Assembly: GCA_014378225.1 (NCBI GenBank) | Contig: JACMOA010000304.1 | Span: 1 to 8,368 of the forward strand | DNA length: 8,368 nt | Origin: Deinococcales bacterium | Lineage (GTDB): Bacteria; Deinococcota; Deinococci; Deinococcales; Deinococcaceae | Direction of reading: 5' to 3' | Shown here: piece after piece, positions 6,453 to 8,368 of the stretch | How positions within the stretch are numbered: the stretch's first letter is position 1 | Layout: each line of letters opens with the position of its first letter | Notes under the pieces: model-generated | The model's input: only the letters and a program-made list of their open reading frames with translations | Databases searched by the model: none | Told to the model about the DNA's origin: nothing | Translations under genes and position numbers: made by a program

Positions 6453-6593
6453 ATGAAAATACGTTTAAACCGAAAGATTAAGAAATGCTTGAGAGCGGAT
6501 TTAGGGCTTGTTTTCACCCTCGAGCGGCGAGAATGTTGTCCAGAAATCTTGCGTTCTACACGAGAAAAATGTGAATTTGGTGTTGAAAAATGA
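6453..6593 (+). CDS. Possible 46-residue small protein, basic and cysteine-containing
   Basis: An ATG-to-TGA frame in the 337-bp gap between mutS and HU. The predicted product is basic at the N-terminus (MKIRLNRKIKK) and has four cysteines (C12, C28, C29, C40), with a CCP pair in the middle. Its single CTCGAG is read as Leu-Glu, the most frequent reading in mutL. An intrinsic terminator begins 10 bases after the stop, which implies that something in this interval is transcribed rightward. Against it, there is no good ribosome site (only a GAG touching the start) and no homologous family that I recognise. The alternative is a small untranslated RNA ending at the same terminator. Confidence 0.3.
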   Translation: MKIRLNRKIKKCLRADLGLVFTLERRECCPEILRSTREKCEFGVEK

Positions 6594-6602
6594 GCTTGGA
6601 GT

Positions 6603-6637
6603 AGACCCTCTTTGAAGGCGTGCTCAAGGGTCTTTTT
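6603..6637 (+). terminator. Intrinsic terminator upstream of the HU promoter
   Basis: AGACCCT (6603-6609) and AGGGTCT (6627-6633) form a 7-bp stem; an alternative stem adds TTGA/TCAA inside. Five Ts (6633-6637) follow directly on the plus strand, and no T-run exists in the other direction. It therefore ends a rightward transcript that starts between mutS and here, and it insulates HU from read-through. Confidence 0.6.
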
Positions 6638-6655
6638 AGGGATACACTTTGAAAA

Positions 6656-6687
6656 TGCTGTACAGCACGCTCAAGGTGTGCTATATT
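6656..6687 (+). promoter_or_regulatory. HU promoter with palindrome over the -35
   Basis: TATATT (6682-6687) is preceded by TG and one base, an extended -10. Seventeen bases upstream TGTACA (6659-6664) matches the -35 consensus at 4 of 6 bases. It lies inside a perfect 12-bp palindrome, TGCTGTACAGCA (6656-6667), well placed for a repressor or activator. The transcript would start near 6694, giving a leader of about 42 bases. GCTCAAGG occurs at 6622 and 6669 and a related GCTCAAAA at 6707. Confidence 0.5.
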
Positions 6688-6735
6688 GCGCTCGAGCACG
6701 TTCCACGCTCAAAATCCAGTAGTTTAGGAGTGGAT

Positions 6736-7098
6736 ATGGCAACTAAAAAAGCCGCCAAACCCGCCGCCAAGCCTGCCGCCAAGCCTGCCAAAAAAGCAGC
6801 TCCGGTCAAGCCTGCGGCACCCCAGAAGGTCGCCAAGACCCAACTCATCGAACTGGTCGCTGCCAAGACCAACCTCAACAAGAAAGAGTCTGGTGAGGCC
6901 ATTAGCGCCATGCTGGACTCGGTTATCGGAGCTTTGAAGGACGGCAAAAGCGTCGGTCTTCCCGGCCTGGGAACCTTCAGTGTGGCCCTGACCGCCGAGC
7001 GTCAAGGTGTGCGCCCCGGTACCAGTGACAAAATCACCATTCCCGCCGGTAAGAAAGTCCGTTTCAAGGTCGCAAGTACCTTGAAAGGCGAACTCTAA
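6736..7098 (+). CDS. HU-family nucleoid DNA-binding protein with basic N-terminal extension
   Basis: A 120-residue HU. ATG 6736 follows TAGGAG (6725-6730) with a 5-base spacer; an open frame further upstream runs through the promoter and is discarded. Residues 1-31 are a Lys/Ala/Pro-rich extension with three AAKP units. From about residue 32 ([26 protein letters not shown]) the normal HU body begins, with [10 protein letters not shown] and the DNA-intercalating arm reading [25 protein letters not shown] bends and compacts DNA as a dimer. Deinococcus HU proteins are known for such basic extensions, and the arm and tail read very like them. The gene has no CTCGAG, and its Lys codon use differs little from neighbours. 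It stands alone between a strong promoter and a strong terminator. Confidence 0.95.
   Translation: MATKKAAKPAAKPAAKPAKKAAPVKPAAPQKVAKTQLIELVAAKTNLNKKESGEAISAMLDSVIGALKDGKSVGLPGLGTFSVALTAERQGVRPGTSDKITIPAGKKVRFKVASTLKGEL
6751..6786 (+). repeat. Three tandem 12-bp units encoding AAKP in HU
   Basis: GCCGCCAAACCC followed by two copies of GCCGCCAAGCCT, in frame, encode Ala-Ala-Lys-Pro three times. A shortened fourth unit (GCC then AAAAAA) follows. Unit gain or loss would change tail charge without disturbing the frame. Confidence 0.85.
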
Positions 7099-7118
7099 GC
7101 CCTACGCGTGTGGACGTT

Positions 7119-7147
7119 AGCCCCCTGGAGACGGGGGGCTTTACTTT
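7119..7147 (+). terminator. Intrinsic terminator of the HU gene
   Basis: AGCCCCC (7119-7125) pairs with GGGGGCT (7134-7140) around an 8-base loop and is followed by a T-rich tail (TTACTTTT, 7141-7148). It lies 20 bases after the HU stop codon. A standard Rho-independent terminator. Confidence 0.85.
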
Positions 7148-7159
7148 TGGCTCGAGATG

Positions 7160-7249
7160 TATCATTATGATATCACTTTGATGTTGAACGATAGTTTCTG
7201 GAATCGCAACCGTCAAAGTGCGCTCGAGCCGACTGTGTTTCTATAACAC
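7160..7249 (+). promoter_or_regulatory. Dyad-rich regulatory region upstream of the SPFH operon
   Basis: Three symmetries lie in 90 bases. TATCAT-T-ATGATA is a perfect odd palindrome at 7160-7172. CACTTTGA (7174-7181) and TCAAAGTG (7213-7220) are inverted across 31 bases, extendable by a G-T and a G-C pair. GTGTT (7235-7239) and AACAC (7245-7249) flank and overlap TATAAC (7242-7247), a candidate -10 without a good -35. This suggests regulated transcription of the SPFH/RHH pair; the regulator is unknown. Confidence 0.4.
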
Positions 7250-7291
7250 GCTTCTCTGACACACTTTTCTCGAGCGCTCGAGGGAGGATTT

Positions 7292-8155
7292 ATGGAAACC
7301 CGTGAAAGTAAGATTGCGGCCTTGCCTGGTGGTTTGATGTTGTTAGTTCTGCTGGCCCTGGGAGCAGGTTTGGCGTACTGGATGTTCAACGGTGCGTTTG
7401 AGGGTATCCTGACCCTCATTTCGAGCGTCGTGCTTTCAGTTCTGTTGTTGGTATTGCTGGGCGGTCTGGTCATCGTTCAGCCCAATACCGCAGTGGTACT
7501 AACTCTGTTTGGGCGCTATGTAGGGACGCAACGCGAAAACGGTTGGTACTACATCAATCCACTCACCAACCGCAAAACCATCTCGCTGAGAATTCGCAAT
7601 TTCAACAGTGAGCGCCAGAAGGTCAACGACCACGACGGCAACCCCATCGAAATTGGCGCAGTTATCGTGTGGCGGGTAGTGGACAGCGCCAGAGCCACCT
7701 TTGATGTGGAACACTACGAGCAATTTGTGAGTATTCAGACTGAAACCGCCCTGCGTCACCTTGCCAGCCGCTATCCCTACGACGCGCCCGCCGACGAATT
7801 GAGCCTGCGCGGCAGTGCCGACGACCTGGCCAAAGAACTCGAGAACGACCTTTCAGGGCGACTGACCCACGCGGGGGTGGAAGTGCTCGAGGCAAGGCTG
7901 TCTCATCTGGCTTACGCCCCTGAAATCGCCGCCGCCATGTTACAGCGCCAGCAGGCCGGAGCGATTATTGCGGCCCGCGCCCAGATTGTGGCCGGAGCGG
8001 TGGGCATGGTTCAAATGGCCCTCGAGCAGCTCGAGCGCAACAATATCGTGCATCTGGACGACGAGCGCAAGGCTCAGATGGTGAGTAACCTTCTCGTCGT
8101 CCTCACCAGTGAGCGCGGTACTCAGCCGGTGGTGAACGCCGGAAGTCTTTACTAG
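7292..8155 (+). CDS. SPFH/Band-7 domain membrane protein
   Basis: A 287-residue protein. ATG 7292 follows GGGAGG (7282-7287) with 4 bases between. Two hydrophobic segments, about residues 11-32 and 37-62, form a membrane hairpin or two spans. The SPFH domain follows: [43 protein letters not shown] (about 62-104) is the diagnostic start, then [33 protein letters not shown] helical stretch (about 165-250) with Ala/Glu/Gln-rich repeats would drive oligomer formation, as in stomatin and flotillin relatives. Such proteins form large membrane rings or microdomains and often adjust proteases or membrane organisation. The gene is 8 bases upstream of a ribbon-helix-helix gene, an arrangement I recall from other bacteria, so the two are probably co-expressed. 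Its specific role is not known. Confidence 0.92.
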   Translation: METRESKIAALPGGLMLLVLLALGAGLAYWMFNGAFEGILTLISSVVLSVLLLVLLGGLVIVQPNTAVVLTLFGRYVGTQRENGWYYINPLTNRKTISLRIRNFNSERQKVNDHDGNPIEIGAVIVWRVVDSARATFDVEHYEQFVSIQTETALRHLASRYPYDAPADELSLRGSADDLAKELENDLSGRLTHAGVEVLEARLSHLAYAPEIAAAMLQRQQAGAIIAARAQIVAGAVGMVQMALEQLERNNIVHLDDERKAQMVSNLLVVLTSERGTQPVVNAGSLY

Positions 8156-8163
8156 GGGGCCTG

Positions 8164-8355
8164 ATGGCTTCCGAAGGGGATAAGGAAAAAGTTCGTAAAA
8201 ACTTTGCGCTTCGCATTTCACCCGATTTGTACGTGGCCCTCGAGCGCTGGGCTGCCGACGAACTTCGCAGTGTGAACTCACAAATTGAGTTTTTGTTGGC
8301 AGACGCGGTGAAGAAAGCTGGGCGAACTAAGCGCTCGAGCGAAGCCGAAGAATAG
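8164..8355 (+). CDS. Arc-like ribbon-helix-helix DNA-binding protein
   Basis: A 63-residue protein whose ATG lies 8 bases after the SPFH stop; the AGGGGG at 8154-8159 overlaps that stop and serves as ribosome site, so translation is probably coupled. KNFALRI (residues 12-18) would be the beta strand that enters the DNA major groove as a dimer. [16 protein letters not shown] and [19 protein letters not shown] are the two helices, with the turn at RSVN. This is the Arc/MetJ fold. The basic and acidic tail TKRSSEAEE is short and probably flexible. The [15 protein letters not shown] segment is, from memory, very conserved among partners of SPFH proteins. It could repress its own operon through the dyads upstream, or connect the nucleoid to the membrane ring; both are inference. 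No toxin gene is visible in the window. Confidence 0.88.
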   Translation: MASEGDKEKVRKNFALRISPDLYVALERWAADELRSVNSQIEFLLADAVKKAGRTKRSSEAEE

Positions 8356-8368
8356 ATGTTCCCGTGAA

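Larger units (their letters stand above)
1..8368. repeat. Dispersed CTCGAG hexamer, about 78 copies
   Basis: By hand count the palindrome CTCGAG occurs about 78 times, roughly once per 107 bases; two copies would be expected by chance in this length. Copies lie in genes on both strands (18 in the mutL part) and about 13 lie in roughly 1.1 kb of intergenic DNA. In mutL 13 of 18 are read as Leu-Glu and five in other frames, so a protein motif does not explain them. Spacing is irregular. Pairs sometimes form larger symmetries, such as the 14-bp palindrome at 7269-7282. Function is unknown. Confidence 0.9.

Noticed and set aside
6656..6667. LexA-type SOS box before HU
   Set aside because: CTGTACAG has the half-sites of the E. 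coli box but lacks the 8-base spacer, and it does not match the GAAC-N4-GTTC type.
6649..6735. Longer HU protein starting at the TTG at 6649
   Set aside because: The extension runs through the -10 and the palindrome, and a good ribosome site lies directly before ATG 6736.
6399..6735. tRNA or other classical RNA gene in the mutS-HU gap
   Set aside because: I found no cloverleaf, no TTCGA-type T-loop context and no CCA end; only the terminator and the small frame are supported.
1..8368. CRISPR array or insertion sequence based on the recurring CTCGAG
   Set aside because: Spacing is irregular, the repeated unit is only six bases, copies lie inside essential genes, and no transposase or cas gene is present.

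Overview
The window looks like a chromosomal piece from the Deinococcus lineage (Deinococcota). The best evidence is an HU protein with a Lys/Ala/Pro-rich N-terminal extension and a C-terminal half that, from memory, closely resembles Deinococcus HU. TANNNT-type -10 elements sitting almost on top of start codons, as in leaderless Deinococcus genes, agree with this. I cannot name a species.

Layout, left to right. Positions 1-1506 (minus) hold mutL, cut by the left edge just before its last metal-site motifs. Positions 1618-2256 (minus) encode a winged-helix regulator, divergent across 98 bp from a small lipoprotein gene (2355-2720, plus). A second lipoprotein with a DSRCP...CVWAG motif (2825-3280, plus) and a VOC/bleomycin-resistance-type protein (3391-3741, plus) follow. 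mutS (3843-6398, minus) converges on the VOC gene. A 337-bp gap (6399-6735) holds the mutS start region, a possible 46-codon ORF with an intrinsic terminator just after it, and the HU promoter. HU (6736-7098, plus) ends in a strong terminator. A 193-bp leader full of dyad symmetries precedes an SPFH/Band-7 membrane protein (7292-8155) and a ribbon-helix-helix protein (8164-8355), which form a two-gene operon.

How the genes fit together: MutS finds mismatches and MutL, with a visible endonuclease motif, nicks the strand, so the two ends of the left 6.4 kb encode one pathway. The regulator, lipoproteins and VOC gene between them look like accessory envelope or stress functions. HU compacts DNA. 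The SPFH/RHH pair is a separate unit.

The most striking signal is not a gene. The palindromic hexamer CTCGAG occurs about 78 times in 8.4 kb by hand count, against about 2 expected by chance. It is spread over both coding strands and is at least as dense between genes. This resembles the HIP1 octamer of cyanobacteria, but with a different sequence and probably in a different phylum. Secondary points are a G-quadruplex-like tract with nine Gs inside mutL, a symmetrical operator-like dyad in the divergent promoter, and the small ORF plus terminator upstream of HU.
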